DNA of 64,000 bases from Bordetella sp. 02P26C-1 (GTDB lineage Bacteria > Pseudomonadota > Gammaproteobacteria > Burkholderiales > Burkholderiaceae_B), in assembly GCF_009763255.1 (NCBI RefSeq), contig NZ_WSJB01000032.1:124001-188000 (forward strand), written 5' to 3'. The notes under the pieces were generated by a model. The model did not search any database. It was not told the DNA's origin and saw nothing but the letters and a program-made list of their open reading frames with translations. Shown here piece after piece: positions 1 through 8,835 of the stretch (positions within the stretch are counted from its first letter, which is position 1; each line of letters begins with the position of its first letter). The translations under genes and the position numbers were made by a program.

Positions 1-219
1 ACCGCTGACCTGCGGGCGAACCTCGGCCACGCGGTAGGGCGAAGCGCGGCCAGGCAGCTCCGTCGTCAGCACCACTGGCTGTGTGCGCAGCGTCACGACA
101 CTGACTTGCGGCTTGCCCGCAGGCGGTGGCGCAGCCTTCTCGCCACATGCCGACAGTACCAGCGTCGTCACAGCGAGAGTCAACAAAGCGGCGCCGCGCC
201 GCAATCCAGAGCAATTCAT
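1..219 (-). CDS. RND efflux periplasmic adaptor lipoprotein (HlyD/AcrA family), N-terminal part
   Basis: Partial gene: it starts at 219 and runs off the left edge, leaving 73 codons. The protein opens with a basic and hydrophobic signal sequence ending in a lipobox (LSAC), then a Pro/Ala linker and a stretch (QVSVVTLRTQPVV, ELPGRASPYRVAEVRPQVSG) that matches the start of the membrane-fusion subunit of tripartite RND pumps such as AcrA or MexA. The adaptor is expected to be anchored to the inner membrane by its lipid and to bridge the pump and the outer-membrane channel. It is divergent from a LysR regulator, a common arrangement for drug-efflux operons. The pump gene itself lies outside the window, so the substrate cannot be judged. 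Confidence 0.85.
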   Translation of the reverse strand, partial: MNCSGLRRGAALLTLAVTTLVLSACGEKAAPPPAGKPQVSVVTLRTQPVVLTTELPGRASPYRVAEVRPQVSG

Positions 220-306
220 ACGATCCTTTCCGAGCTTTTTTACCGGCCACCTTGCGAGGGGGCCCGCCACTATCCGTGCGTGATCCAGACGGACGCAGTG
301 CAATAT

Positions 307-321
307 GTTGCACTGCGCAAC
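307..321. promoter_or_regulatory. Candidate LysR-type T-N11-A operator
   Basis: GTTGC-ACTGC-GCAAC is a perfect 5-5-5 inverted repeat that contains the T-N11-A pattern of LysR-family binding sites. It sits in the 206-bp divergent region between the efflux adaptor (starting at 219) and the LysR gene (starting at 426). A second palindrome, CCATATATGG, lies at 380-389. Binding by the adjacent regulator is an inference from pattern and position. Confidence 0.45.
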
Positions 322-425
322 GCGCTATTTTGCTTTATGCCAATTCAGAAACAAAGTAGGGACACGGCAAAACATCATCCCATATATGGAATAATCAACG
401 ATTCTTCACAACGACTAACCCACCG

Positions 426-1355
426 ATGAAACGCCTGCAAGGGATGGAGCTCTTTGTCGAGGTGGCAAAAACCTGCAATTTCGGGCGCGCCGCTGACAAT
501 CTGGGCATCCCACGATCCACCTTGTCCCGACAGGTGGCAGAGCTGGAGCGTTCGCTAGGACTGCAGCTGCTGAGCCGCACCACGCGTAAAGTCGAGCTGA
601 CTGAAGCCGGCAAGCTGTATTTCGAACGCTGCCAGCGCATCGTCGCCGAAGCCCAGGTGGCGCACGAAGAGCTACAGAATCTCGTACAGACGCCGTCGGG
701 CCCCTTGCGCGTCAATATGCCCGCGGATTTCGGCACCGACTTTTTGGCAGAAGCGTTTCTCGAATTCGCCGAGCATTATCCCGAGGTCACGTTTTACCTG
801 GACCTCGCCAGTCCCGAACATGCGGGACGCGTATTCCAGACCTGCGATATTTCCATCGAGATCGGCGCCCTGCCCGATTCCACGCAAATCGCACGCATGT
901 TGGGGCGTCTGTCGGCGCATCTGTATGCCTCGCCCGAATACCTGGCGCGTCATGGCGTGCCTAAGCACCCCAGCGACTTGCAACACCATGAGTGTATCGA
1001 ATTTCGCGCCGACAACGGTCGCGTCACCCGCTGGCCGCTATCGCGCGGGGATGAGTATATCGAGATCACCCCGGGCAAGCGCTTTTCCGTCAACAGCATG
1101 GCGATGGTGCGCAGCCTGGCCTCGTTGGGCGCGGGAATCGCGATACTGGGCCCGGCGCGCAGCGTTTTGCAGGACGTCGCCGAGCAGCGCCTGCAACGGG
1201 TCTTGCCGGAATGGAGCGCCGGGCCTTTCCCCGTCCACGCAGTGACCGATACGCGTCTGCTACCCGCCAAGACCCGAATATTCATCGAGTTTCTGATCGA
1301 ACGACTGCGCGATGGACGCTTGGTCTATCAGGAGACGGCCGATTTATCGCTGTAG
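426..1355 (+). CDS. LysR family transcriptional regulator
   Basis: 309 residues, normal for the family. Residues 1-60 form the winged helix-turn-helix (ELFVEVAKTCNFGRAADNLG, then STLSRQVAELERSLGLQLLSRTTR), followed by the effector-binding domain from about residue 90. The domain looks like the subgroup of short-linker LysR proteins often encoded next to transport or efflux genes. It is transcribed away from the RND adaptor gene at 219, with a T-N11-A box between them, so control of that efflux operon and of itself is the likely role. The inducer is unknown. Confidence 0.93.
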   Translation: MKRLQGMELFVEVAKTCNFGRAADNLGIPRSTLSRQVAELERSLGLQLLSRTTRKVELTEAGKLYFERCQRIVAEAQVAHEELQNLVQTPSGPLRVNMPADFGTDFLAEAFLEFAEHYPEVTFYLDLASPEHAGRVFQTCDISIEIGALPDSTQIARMLGRLSAHLYASPEYLARHGVPKHPSDLQHHECIEFRADNGRVTRWPLSRGDEYIEITPGKRFSVNSMAMVRSLASLGAGIAILGPARSVLQDVAEQRLQRVLPEWSAGPFPVHAVTDTRLLPAKTRIFIEFLIERLRDGRLVYQETADLSL

Positions 1356-1396
1356 GACGCCGGGCCGCACAGCGCCGCGCATCTGCGGTCACGTCA

Positions 1397-2128
1397 TCAG
1401 AACTGTTCATCTGGGCGCAGATAGCGCCATTGGCCAAGCGGCAAATCGCCCAGCCTCACGCGGCCGATGCGCACGCGCTTGAGACCCACCACGCGCAATC
1501 CGACCAGTTCGCACATACGGCGAATCTGGCGTTTTTTTCCTTCGCGGAGAATGAAGCAAAGCTGGTCTTCGTTCTGCCACCGGACTTTTGCGGGACGCAG
1601 GGGCTTGCCATCGAGCGACAGACCATGATTGAGCAGCGCCAGACCGCCCTCGCTAAGGCGTCCTTGCACACGTACCAGATATTCCTTATCGACATCGGAG
1701 TCCTCGCCGATGAGCTGCCGCGCGATACGTCCGTCCTGCGTCAGCACCAAGAGGCCTTGCGAATCGATATCCAGCCGGCCGGCCACGGCCAGCCCTTGCA
1801 AATGACTGCGCGAGAAACGCAGCGGCGAGCGGTCGCGCGCATCTCGCGTGCGCGCGTCGATAAGCGCCGCCGCCGGGGTATAGCCTTTTTCGGCCTGGCC
1901 GGATACATAGCCCACGGGCTTATTGATCAGAATCGTCACGCGCGAGGTTTGCTGAGCCTTGGCCGCACGATCCAGCGTGATGACCTGATCCGGGAAAGCG
2001 CGCGCGCCGAGTTCGGATACCACGACGCCATCGACCTTTACCCAACCACGTTCGATGTAGCTGTCGGCCTCGCGACGCGAGCACAGGCCGCGTTCGGCCA
2101 TCAATTTCGAGATTCTGACTTTTTCCAT
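1397..2128 (-). CDS. rluF: 23S rRNA pseudouridine synthase, RluF type
   Basis: 243 residues from the ATG at 2128; the frame stays open upstream, but this start precedes the S4 RNA-binding domain ([22 protein letters not shown]). The catalytic motif [14 protein letters not shown] follows, with Asp120 the expected nucleophile, then DKEYLV and [28 protein letters not shown], which are characteristic of RluF/RluB/RluE. RluF in E. coli converts U2604 (and a tRNA-Tyr position) to pseudouridine; the DKEYLV and QIRRMCE wording fits RluF best, but exact target specificity is inferred. It converges with the LysR gene. Confidence 0.88.
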   Translation of the reverse strand: MEKVRISKLMAERGLCSRREADSYIERGWVKVDGVVVSELGARAFPDQVITLDRAAKAQQTSRVTILINKPVGYVSGQAEKGYTPAAALIDARTRDARDRSPLRFSRSHLQGLAVAGRLDIDSQGLLVLTQDGRIARQLIGEDSDVDKEYLVRVQGRLSEGGLALLNHGLSLDGKPLRPAKVRWQNEDQLCFILREGKKRQIRRMCELVGLRVVGLKRVRIGRVRLGDLPLGQWRYLRPDEQF

Positions 2129-2326
2129 ATGCCTGGTTGGTTGCGCCGGCGGCTCACGGTGTATCTGTGCGGGCCGACTAGCCGCTATTTTAGGCCCAGG
2201 CGGCAAGGCGCCCCGGAACCCACCGCGCAAGCGCACTGTCACGTCCGCCGGGCGCAGCGCTTGCGACACGTCCATCCGAACCTCCATCGCCCTCGTCCAC
2301 TGCCCAGTCTTGGCATAATTAAGGGT

Positions 2327-2887
2327 ATGACACAGACTCTTCCTCTCGCAGCGGGCTGGCACGGCCGCGTGCCGCCATCCTTATCACCGGCACACAAGTA
2401 TTGGTTAATGCGCCCGGGCGCCTTGACGGCGGGCTTGCGGCAACTGGGCAAGATGGATCTGCGCGTGTTGCGCGAATACGCCGATGGTGCGCCGCTAGAC
2501 GAGGCCCGGGCGATGGGCCTGGCGGTCAACACGCCGGTATGGATACGCGAAATCCTGATGTCGGTCGACGGCGTGGACAGTGTCGTGGCGCGCAGCCTCA
2601 CGCCGCTCACCGCGTCGCATGGGGTTTGGCAAGGCATGCGTCGGCTGCTCACGCGTCCATTGGCCGACATGCTTTATCACGATCGTTCGATTGTGCGGTC
2701 GCCCTTCGTGTGCCGGAGGCTGGCTTCGCCCGTACCCTTTTACGCGACGGCGCGTTCGGTGCAAACTGACGCCGATCTGCGCGCATTATGGGCTCGTCGT
2801 TCGGTATTCTGGCGCTATGGACAACCGCTACTGGTCGCGGAATGTTTTCTACCCGAATTCTGGGACCTGGCCACGCAGCAATGCTGA
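2327..2887 (+). CDS. ubiC: Chorismate--pyruvate lyase
   Basis: 186 residues. UbiC removes pyruvate from chorismate to give 4-hydroxybenzoate, the first committed step of ubiquinone synthesis. Recognisable segments are [12 protein letters not shown] (residues 71-82), [38 protein letters not shown]; Arg89 and Glu172 are the expected active-site residues by comparison with the E. coli enzyme. The protein is slightly longer than E. coli UbiC (165). The ATG at 2327 follows a reasonable purine-rich stretch (AAGGGT). The same frame is open far upstream, but that part is antisense to rluF and has no protein character. UbiA is not in the window. Confidence 0.9.
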   Translation: MTQTLPLAAGWHGRVPPSLSPAHKYWLMRPGALTAGLRQLGKMDLRVLREYADGAPLDEARAMGLAVNTPVWIREILMSVDGVDSVVARSLTPLTASHGVWQGMRRLLTRPLADMLYHDRSIVRSPFVCRRLASPVPFYATARSVQTDADLRALWARRSVFWRYGQPLLVAECFLPEFWDLATQQC

Positions 2888-2939
2888 AATGATCTAGCGA
2901 TCTTCATGCCATGTCCGGCTTCGCAGCGGCGCGGCGGAT

Positions 2940-3476
2940 TTAGCGCCAGACCTCTGGCACGACCGTGACTTCGCCCTTCACGCTGGAGACAAAGGCTTCG
3001 CCGTCTTGCACGTTGATGTTGACGACCATGGTGCGTTCCGCCAGCGCGGCCATCTCGCGCGTTTGCGCCGATGGCAAATGCACCACGCGCAGATTGCGCG
3101 CGCGTTCGAGTTTGTTGCGCACGCCTTCCCACCAGACAGAGCTGGCATGGCCGCCATAGCAGTACACCACCACCTGCTGCGCGCGGCCGCAAGCCTTGAG
3201 GATACGACGCTCGTCCGGCTGGCCGACTTCGATCCAAAGATCAATAGCGCCCGTCAGGTCTTTTAGCCAGACGTCGGGTTCATCCGTTTCGCTCAGTCCC
3301 TTGGTGAACGCCAGGCCATCTTGCGCGTGCAGGCCGAAGGCGAGCAATCGCACCATCATTCGTTCGTCGGTCTCCGAGGGATGACGCGCGATCGTCAGCG
3401 CGTGGCTGTCGTAATAGTGCCGATCCGTATCCGCGATATTCAGGTCGGCTTTGTAAATCGTCGCGCGCAGGGCCAT
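2940..3476 (-). CDS. yaeQ: YaeQ family protein
   Basis: 178 residues, the standard length. The sequence is a clear YaeQ: it starts MALRATIYKADLNIADTDRHYY and contains the family blocks HPSETDERMMVRLLAFGLHA and DVWLKDLTGAIDLWIEVGQP. The fold is related to the PD-(D/E)XK nuclease superfamily (the D-LWIEVGQPDERR segment fits the motif), but the cellular role is not settled; in Enterobacteria it has been linked to suppression of rfaH effects. It converges with ubiC; no operon partner. Confidence 0.92.
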   Translation of the reverse strand: MALRATIYKADLNIADTDRHYYDSHALTIARHPSETDERMMVRLLAFGLHAQDGLAFTKGLSETDEPDVWLKDLTGAIDLWIEVGQPDERRILKACGRAQQVVVYCYGGHASSVWWEGVRNKLERARNLRVVHLPSAQTREMAALAERTMVVNINVQDGEAFVSSVKGEVTVVPEVWR

Positions 3477-3589
3477 GGCAGAGTCGACGGCATGACCGTC
3501 TTTAAAAAAGCGCTAATCATACCCGCTAGCTCCTAAGTGCTATGGCAGCCGCGGCGACATGGCGCGCTCACGGCCCAGGCGCCCCGCGA

Positions 3590-3610
3590 GCCATCGCGTT
3601 TCGCGATGGC
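3590..3610. repeat. 9-bp perfect inverted repeat upstream of the HMG-CoA-lyase cassette
   Basis: GCCATCGCG-TTT-CGCGATGGC is a perfect 9-bp stem with a 3-bp centre, located 108 bp before the GTG start of the lyase gene, in the 242-bp gap that also holds the yaeQ promoter. There is no T-run after it on either strand, so it does not look like a terminator. It could be an operator for an unlinked regulator or an RNA hairpin. Confidence 0.5.
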
Positions 3611-3718
3611 CGGTTGACGATTCACGAATTGCCTCTTCGCGCTGCTTCTCCGAACATATGCGGCTAAAACCAGACATCAGGCCCAGCCAATCCGCCTGAC
3701 CACTCGGAGACAGACATC

Positions 3719-4657
3719 GTGACCCTCCCCGACAAGGTTGACATCGTGGAAGTGGGGCTACGCGACGGGCTGCAGAGCGAGCCCGAGTTCGTGCCTACTG
3801 AAACCAAGGTCGAAATGCTCAACGCGCTCATCGATGCCGGCGTCCGGCATTTTGAGGCGACCTCGTTCGTATCGCCCCGCGCCGTGCCACAGCTGCGCGA
3901 TGCCCAGGAGGTGCTCGCGGGCGTCCACAAACGACCCGGCGTCGTGCTGGCGGCGCTCGCGCCTAACCGCAAAGGCGTCGAGCGCGCGCTGCAGTCGCAA
4001 GCGGACGAGGTGGTAGTGTTTGTGTCGGCTTCGCAGACTCACAACCAAAAGAACCTGAACCGCCCCATCGAAAAGTCGCTGCAAGATATCGAAGAAATCG
4101 CCGAATTATTAGGCGATCAGCCGATGAAACGTAAAGGCGCAATCGCCGTCGCTTTCGGCTGCCCATTTGAGGGCGACGTGGATCTCGCCACGCTGAAGAC
4201 GATTTTCCGCCAGTTTCATCGTTTGGGTTTCGATGGCGTGACGCTTGGTGACACCACCGGCATGGCCACCCCCGCATTGGTTCGCCGCACCGTCGAAGCG
4301 CTGCGGGCCGAAGCGCCGGACATGAACATCTCGCTGCACTTTCACAATACGCGAGGCATCGGACTGGTGAATGTGGTCGAAGGACTACGAGCAGGCATTA
4401 CCTCGTATGAATCATCCCTAGGCGGACTGGGCGGCTGTCCCTTCGCGCCGGGAGCGACCGGCAATATCTGCACCGAAGATCTCGTCTATCTGTTAGACGA
4501 GATGGGCATTGATAGCGGGATCGATCTGCGCGCGCTGATCGACGTGGCGCAGCGGCTCGAACGTGTCATCGGCCGCAAGCTGCCCGGTCAGCTCATGAAG
4601 GCCGGGCCACGGCTACGGCTCTACGATGTCGAGGCGGTGGTATCGGCCGTGGGTTAG
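3719..4657 (+). CDS. Hydroxymethylglutaryl-CoA lyase family protein
   Basis: 312 residues, beginning at a GTG preceded by a good ribosome-binding site (CGGAGA). It is an HMGL-like TIM-barrel aldolase: VEVGLRDGLQSEP (Arg15, Asp16), SLHFHNTRGIG with the metal-binding His pair, and the signature GGLGGCPFAPGATGN with the active-site Cys. The family cleaves HMG-CoA to acetyl-CoA and acetoacetate; related enzymes act on similar acyl-CoAs. It is the first gene of a three-gene set with a class III CoA-transferase (55 bp on) and a Bug binding protein, which suggests uptake, CoA activation and cleavage of a small carboxylic acid. Leucine breakdown genes are not adjacent. Confidence 0.88.
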   Translation: MTLPDKVDIVEVGLRDGLQSEPEFVPTETKVEMLNALIDAGVRHFEATSFVSPRAVPQLRDAQEVLAGVHKRPGVVLAALAPNRKGVERALQSQADEVVVFVSASQTHNQKNLNRPIEKSLQDIEEIAELLGDQPMKRKGAIAVAFGCPFEGDVDLATLKTIFRQFHRLGFDGVTLGDTTGMATPALVRRTVEALRAEAPDMNISLHFHNTRGIGLVNVVEGLRAGITSYESSLGGLGGCPFAPGATGNICTEDLVYLLDEMGIDSGIDLRALIDVAQRLERVIGRKLPGQLMKAGPRLRLYDVEAVVSAVG

Positions 4658-4712
4658 AAGCAAGACGCGCGCTAGATTCAATCTTTACGCTTTACGGAAA
4701 AGAAATACGCAT

Positions 4713-5891
4713 ATGCCGCTGACTGGAATCCGGGTACTCGACCTCACGCGCATTATTTCGGGGCCCTACTGCAGCTCGATCCTCGCTGACATGGGCGCCG
4801 AAGTCATTAAGATCGAACCGCCCGGCGAGGGCGATCCCGTGCGTCATCAGGGTGTCATCCGCAATGGCTTGAGCTGGTACTTCGCCAACTACAACCGCAA
4901 CAAGCAATCTGTCACGCTAGATCTGTATAGCCAGGAAGGCAAAGATATTCTGCGTGCCCTGATCCCAAGCTGTGATGTGATCGTCGAAAATTACCGGCCG
5001 GGCATCATGGACAAGATGGGCTTTGGCGAGGCCGAACTAAAGGCTTTAAAACCCGACATCATTCACTGCAGCATCAATGGGTTCGGCACCTCCGGTCCCT
5101 ATCGCGACCGGCCATCGTTCGACTTCATTGCCCAGGCCATGAGCGGATTCATGAGCCTCAATGGCGTAGAGGACGACCCGCCATTACGCGCAGGCCCGCC
5201 CATCAGCGATTTGGTGGCGGGCATGAATGGCGCGATTGGTATTCTGGCAGCGTTGTTGCGGCGCGAGCGCACGGGTAGGGGCGAGGCCATCAGCGTCAGC
5301 TTGCTCAGCAGCATGGTCGCCCTATTGAGCTTTCACGCCTCCAATTACTTTGCCGATGGCAAGATTCCAGCGCGCACGGGCAACGATCATGGCATCGTCG
5401 CTCCGTACGGCCTGTTCGCGACGGCTGACGGGCAGGTCGCCATCGCGCCGTCGAACGACACGATGTATTACAAGCTGCTGGACGCCCTCGATCTGCGGCA
5501 CCTCCGGGAGGACCCCGCGTTTCGCACCAATGCGGATCGGATGCGCAACCGCGAAGCCATCAAGACCGTCGTCGAATCGCGCACCCGGGAAAACACCAGC
5601 CAGTATTGGATAGACCGGCTCAATGCCTTTGGCGTACCCTGCGGACAGGTGAAAAACATGCAGGAGGTCTTTGACGACCCGCAGGTTGTCGATCAGGAAA
5701 TGATGATCTCGGTGCCTCACGAGAACGGCGACGAGGTGCGTATGCTCGGATTTCCCGTCAAATTCGATCAGGCCCCGTGCCGCATCAGTCGCCCGACGCC
5801 CGCATTAGGTGCCGATACTGACGCGGTATTGACATCATTAGGGTTATCTACCCAAGAGATCGAGTCGCTGCGCCAAGCCAAAAAGATTTAA
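4713..5891 (+). CDS. CaiB/BaiF (class III) CoA-transferase
   Basis: 392 residues from ATG 4713, chosen because the family always opens with L-x-G-I/V-RVLDL (here PLTGIRVLDLTRIISGPYC). Further marks are ADMGAEVIKIEPPGEGDPVR, the catalytic aspartate in RPSFDFIAQAMSG (Asp137) and HCSINGFGTSGPY. These enzymes move CoA between an acyl-CoA and a free carboxylate through an aspartyl-CoA thioester. Between the HMG-CoA-lyase-like gene and a Bug protein it most likely activates the acid that the lyase then splits; the true donor and acceptor are unknown. Confidence 0.92.
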   Translation: MPLTGIRVLDLTRIISGPYCSSILADMGAEVIKIEPPGEGDPVRHQGVIRNGLSWYFANYNRNKQSVTLDLYSQEGKDILRALIPSCDVIVENYRPGIMDKMGFGEAELKALKPDIIHCSINGFGTSGPYRDRPSFDFIAQAMSGFMSLNGVEDDPPLRAGPPISDLVAGMNGAIGILAALLRRERTGRGEAISVSLLSSMVALLSFHASNYFADGKIPARTGNDHGIVAPYGLFATADGQVAIAPSNDTMYYKLLDALDLRHLREDPAFRTNADRMRNREAIKTVVESRTRENTSQYWIDRLNAFGVPCGQVKNMQEVFDDPQVVDQEMMISVPHENGDEVRMLGFPVKFDQAPCRISRPTPALGADTDAVLTSLGLSTQEIESLRQAKKI

Positions 5892-5971
5892 GCCGGGCGT
5901 AGTATTACGCCATCATGAAACAACGCTGACACCGCATGATCAGCGCGAAAAACATCTAGGAGACAGACATC

Positions 5972-6937
5972 ATGTTACGTCGCACCTTCCTCGCAAGCTG
6001 CTGCATGGCCTTGGCGCTACCCGCCTTCGCCCAAAACAACTATCCCGAGCAGCCCATCCGTATCATCGTGCCATTCACGCCGGGCGGCGGCACTGATTTT
6101 CTGTCGCGCACGGTGGCGGCGAAGCTCTCGGAATCGGCCAAATGGAATGTGGTGGCGGAAAACCGCGCGGGCGCGGGTGGCACGGTGGGCATTTCCGCTG
6201 CCGCGCGCGGGCGACCCGATGGCTACGAACTGGTCATGGGTCAAACCGACAACCTCGCCGTCGCGCCGTCGCTCTACAGCAAGTTGAGCTACGACCCGAT
6301 CAATGATTTCCAGCCAATCGGTATCGTGGGCGAAGCGCCCCTCATCGTCGTCGCCGGAAAGAACAGCCCGTATAAAACGCTGGATGATCTGATCCAGGCG
6401 GCCAAAAAGGCCCCGGGCACGATTAATTATGGATCGCCGGGCGCCGGCACGATCACGCACTTGGCCGCTGAACTCCTGCAGCAAAAAGCCGGAATCAAGT
6501 TAGTGCATGTGCCTTATAAAGGTTCAGGGCCGGCGATGACGGACTTGCTGGGCGGTCAGGTGCCGGTGATTTTCACCTCTATCCCGTCATCGGCCCCACA
6601 GATCAAATCGCAAAGCGTGATCCCGCTTGCCGTCACGTCGCCCAAGCGCAGTCCCGCTATGCCCGACGTGCCTACCGTGGCCGAATTAGGCTACCCGGAT
6701 TTCGATGTGCGTGTCTGGTATGGCCTGCTCGCACCGGCCAAGACCCCACAGCCCGTGATCGAAAAGGTAAACGCCGAGTTGAATAAAATCCTGGCGCTTC
6801 CCGATATTCAGAATGCGTTGGCGGCGCAAGGCGCAACCGCCATGCCCACCACCCCACAAGAATTTGCCGCAACGATCAAGAACGATCTGGGCAAATGGAA
6901 ACCCGTGATCCAAGCCGCTAATTTGAAGCTGGATTAA
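5972..6937 (+). CDS. Bug/TctC family tripartite tricarboxylate transporter binding protein
   Basis: 321 residues with an N-terminal signal peptide (MLRRTFLASCCMALALPAFA, cleavage expected before QNN). The mature protein has the family blocks YPEQPIRIIVPFTPGGGTDFLSR, ENRAGAGGTVG and PTVAELGYPDFDVRVWYGLLAPAKTP. Bug proteins bind carboxylates in the periplasm. No TctA/TctB membrane genes are near, as is usual for the many orphan Bug genes of Bordetella. A ribosome-binding site (TAGGAGA) precedes the ATG. It lies 80 bp after the CoA-transferase in the same direction, so it is probably the capture protein for the substrate of that cassette. Confidence 0.95.
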   Translation: MLRRTFLASCCMALALPAFAQNNYPEQPIRIIVPFTPGGGTDFLSRTVAAKLSESAKWNVVAENRAGAGGTVGISAAARGRPDGYELVMGQTDNLAVAPSLYSKLSYDPINDFQPIGIVGEAPLIVVAGKNSPYKTLDDLIQAAKKAPGTINYGSPGAGTITHLAAELLQQKAGIKLVHVPYKGSGPAMTDLLGGQVPVIFTSIPSSAPQIKSQSVIPLAVTSPKRSPAMPDVPTVAELGYPDFDVRVWYGLLAPAKTPQPVIEKVNAELNKILALPDIQNALAAQGATAMPTTPQEFAATIKNDLGKWKPVIQAANLKLD

Positions 6938-6962
6938 TCCCGGGTTCCATCACGCGCCAGCC

Positions 6963-7328
6963 CTAGGCCGCCACCCGCAGGTGGCGCTTGCCGCGCCTGG
7001 TAGGCGTCGCCGGCGGGCTGAGCAAGCTGCTTGGCACGCCGGCCAGCTCCGCCACCTCTCCACGCTGACTCAGCTGGCCCGGCAACACCCAACTCCTTCC
7101 ATCCGAGCATTCGGACTCGCGAACTTGTTGGGCCAAACGCATCGCCTCGAATTCCGCACGCTCACGCGTCGAGCACATCAGCGGTGAAAAACGGGTGAAG
7201 CTGAACGTGCGCTCGCCATCGCGCCCGATCACTTCCACACATCCTCGGTATTGCCCCGCATCCATTTCATGAACCCGTGGGCGTATCGTATAGCTCACCG
7301 GGCAAGCAAACGCTGAATGAGTGTCCAT
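6963..7328 (-). CDS. Hypothetical protein, 121 aa
   Basis: Not recognised. The start at 7328 has a strong ribosome-binding site (AGGGAG, 7 bp ahead). Residues 10-80 alternate short beta-like stretches (VSYTIRPRVHEMD, RGCVEVIGRDGERTFSFTRF) with a helix (TRERAEFEAMRLAQQVRES); the C-terminal 35 residues are Pro/Ser/Arg-rich and likely disordered. No signal peptide or membrane segment. It converges with the Bug gene, 25 bp from its end. The amino-acid balance and initiation signal favour a real gene, but no function can be given. Confidence 0.6.
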   Translation of the reverse strand: MDTHSAFACPVSYTIRPRVHEMDAGQYRGCVEVIGRDGERTFSFTRFSPLMCSTRERAEFEAMRLAQQVRESECSDGRSWVLPGQLSQRGEVAELAGVPSSLLSPPATPTRRGKRHLRVAA

Positions 7329-7500
7329 AGCCGATCTCCCTAACGATGTCCTACGCTTTCAGGGTAGATCAGGATTACTGGAGAGGCGGTGCGGTTTTGC
7401 AATGTTTGAGAACGATTACCCTCGCGTTACATTCGTCATAATTCAACACATGAGTCCGTTTGCGAGGGAAAGGCGGCTGTTCCCCCGCCGTGTGGCCCAT

Positions 7501-8766
7501 TTACCGGCCAGCGCCCCGCTGCCCACGACCCCGCGCTCGCGAGGACACGCTTTCGGCCACTTGCGCCGCCATGCTATGGCCTGTTGTCGCCGCGCCGCGT
7601 TCCGGCTCATACACATTAACCGGTGCGGCGCTCTCCTGCAGCCCGCCAGGATTTGCTTCGCGCGGGCCACGCGATGGGTTGGGAGACAAGCGCCGACCGC
7701 GCTTGCGCTTGCTGGGTACCGTGGCGAAATCCGACGTATACAGATCCCAGCACGAGAAAAACAAGGCCGCCACCAAAGGCCCGATCACAAATCCGTTCAA
7801 TCCGAACAGGCCCATGCCGCCCAACGTAGAAATCAACACCACGTAATCGGGCAGCTTGGTATCCTTGCCCACCAGCACGGGTCGCAACACGTTGTCGACC
7901 ATGCCGATCACCAGCACGCCATAAAGCGCCAACGCAATGCCCTGCCATGTCGCGCCGCTGACCAAGAAATACACGGCGACCGGTCCCCAGACCAACCCCG
8001 CGCCGATCGCGGGCAGCAAGGACAAAAACGCCATCACCACGCCCCACAACACGGGACCCTGGATGCCCAGCACATAAAAGATCACACCGCCTAGTGCACC
8101 CTGAGCGGCCGCCACGGCAATATTGCCTTTAACCGTGGCCCGGATCACCGTGGTGAACTTGCGCAACAAAAGCATCTTGTGCCCGTCGTTCAAGGGAATC
8201 GCTTCTCTGACTCGCGCGGCGACAATCGAGCCATCGCGCAACAAGAAGAAAAGCAAATACAGCATCACGCCAAAACTCACGATGAACTCGGCCGTGTTCT
8301 GTCCGATGTTCACCGCCTGTGTGGCGAGAAATTGGCTTGCCTGCATGGCTCCTTCGGTAAGCCGGTCTTGCAGGCTGGATAAATCGCTCACGCCAAAGCG
8401 TGCCAGCATACTTTGCACGCTGGCAGGCATGGCATCGAGGATTTGCTGCACGTAAGAGCCGAAATTCAGGTTGCCGGACTTCACGCGCTCGTACAGATTG
8501 GCGCCCTCTTGCACCAGCGAGCCCGCGATGAAGATCACCGGCACGATGACAACGATGAGCACCACCAGCAATGAGATCGATGCCGCGACGTTACGCCGGC
8601 TGCCCAGTTTGGCGGCAATGCGCCGGTGAATGGGCGCAAATAGAATGGCCAGAATAGCGCCCCAGAATACGGCGCCGTAGAGTGGCCACAGGATCCAGGC
8701 AAAAGCGACCGAGACGGCCACCAAAAGAATAAGAAAAGGTCGGTAGTGCTGGCTAGAACCGTTCAT
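7501..8766 (-). CDS. AI-2E transporter family (PerM/YdiK-like) membrane protein
   Basis: 421 residues from the ATG at 8766; a start 14 codons earlier is possible. About eight membrane helices are visible: FLILLVAVSVAFAWILWPLYG and VFWGAILAILFAPIHRRIA at the N-terminus and a C-terminal block typical of the family (VIFYVLGIQGPVLWGVVMAFLSLLPAIGAGLVWGP, DNVLRPVLVGKDTKLPDYVVLISTLGGMGLFG). The last 60 residues are soluble, basic and low in complexity (SKRKRGRR to RARGRGQRGAGR), more than most members have. The family contains the TqsA exporter of autoinducer-2 and permeases of other solutes; the substrate here is unknown. Confidence 0.92.
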   Translation of the reverse strand: MNGSSQHYRPFLILLVAVSVAFAWILWPLYGAVFWGAILAILFAPIHRRIAAKLGSRRNVAASISLLVVLIVVIVPVIFIAGSLVQEGANLYERVKSGNLNFGSYVQQILDAMPASVQSMLARFGVSDLSSLQDRLTEGAMQASQFLATQAVNIGQNTAEFIVSFGVMLYLLFFLLRDGSIVAARVREAIPLNDGHKMLLLRKFTTVIRATVKGNIAVAAAQGALGGVIFYVLGIQGPVLWGVVMAFLSLLPAIGAGLVWGPVAVYFLVSGATWQGIALALYGVLVIGMVDNVLRPVLVGKDTKLPDYVVLISTLGGMGLFGLNGFVIGPLVAALFFSCWDLYTSDFATVPSKRKRGRRLSPNPSRGPREANPGGLQESAAPVNVYEPERGAATTGHSMAAQVAESVSSRARGRGQRGAGR

Positions 8767-8835
8767 GACGCGTGTTTCCAGGCGCGGCACCGGCCGCGGG
8801 TGCTCCATTGTACAAACGCCTGGCCATCGTCTTGG

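Noticed and set aside
1211-2326. The upstream half of the long plus-strand frame that ends in ubiC
   Set aside because: This part mirrors rluF on the other strand; only the portion from 2327 has UbiC sequence.
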